Positions 13,396 to 13,452 of a stretch of DNA of 13,452 nucleotides are shown here, in pieces (the first letter of the stretch is position 1; each line of letters begins with the position of its first letter). The stretch comes from CAYUYM01 sp964449305. GTDB lineage: Bacteria > Bacteroidota > Ignavibacteria > SZUA-365 > CAYQST01. The notes below the pieces were generated by a model, which saw nothing but the letters and a program-made list of their open reading frames with translations, had not been told where the DNA came from and did not search any database. Position numbers and translations under genes: made by a program. Location of the stretch: the NCBI GenBank assembly GCA_964449305.1, contig CAYUYM010000093.1, positions 1-13,452 of the forward strand, read 5' to 3'.

Positions 13396-13452
13396 GGGTA
13401 GCTGCTACACTCATTTTGGTTACGCTCAATTTGCCTTTCCCTTGCATACCGC

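Overview
The window is GC-rich chromosomal DNA that looks like a free-living member of the Bacteroidota/Chlorobi group, possibly an Ignavibacteria- or Kapabacteria-like lineage. Three things point there. Two secreted proteins end in a type IX secretion (T9SS) type A sorting domain. Two promoters match the Bacteroidota form (TTTG, 20 bases, then TAnnTT) rather than TTGACA/TATAAT. Several genes have modest ribosome-binding sites. The placement is inferred from these traits, not from a marker gene.

Layout, left to right. At 1-447 (minus) lies the first 149 codons of an NADP-type glutamate dehydrogenase, cut by the window edge. A 291-base divergent intergenic region separates it from a UPF0173-type metallo-beta-lactamase-fold hydrolase (739-1416, plus). 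A lipoprotein with a LysM-like module follows (1504-2235, plus). From 2236 to 2551 there is no gene: a 15-bp tandem repeat array broken by 100 Ns (an assembly gap), then a strong bidirectional terminator. On the minus strand come a 641-residue Asp-box T9SS cargo protein (2552-4477) and a two-gene operon transcribed from about 7000 down: a secreted TPR protein with FG-GAP-like segments (5841-6977), then a one-pass membrane protein with two SPOR domains (4671-5810, GTG start).

A plus-strand run starts at 7126: a succinate-semialdehyde-type aldehyde dehydrogenase, an exported phospholipase-D-family protein overlapping it by ATGA, and a CCA-adding tRNA nucleotidyltransferase 18 bases further on. 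After a 122-base gap with a possible promoter come a second T9SS-sorted protein with an unidentified main domain (11276-12430) and a short GGQ-motif release-factor-like protein (12484-12849). The right end (12889-13395, minus) encodes a beta-strand-rich stretch resembling the C-terminal part of an outer-membrane protein, preceded by in-frame stops.

The genes fall into cell-envelope functions (lipoprotein, SPOR protein, two T9SS cargoes, exported phosphodiesterase, barrel-like fragment) and metabolic or translation housekeeping (GDH and SSADH on the glutamate/2-oxoglutarate side of metabolism, tRNA CCA addition, ribosome release). I see no CRISPR array, phage, IS element, toxin-antitoxin pair or tRNA. 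I did not find a clearly new multi-gene system. The items most worth a second look are the 15-bp array at the assembly gap, a GGGAAATCGTGAA element shared upstream of two minus-strand genes, the secreted protein of unknown fold at 11276, the PLD3-like exported enzyme, and the broken barrel-like frame at the right edge.
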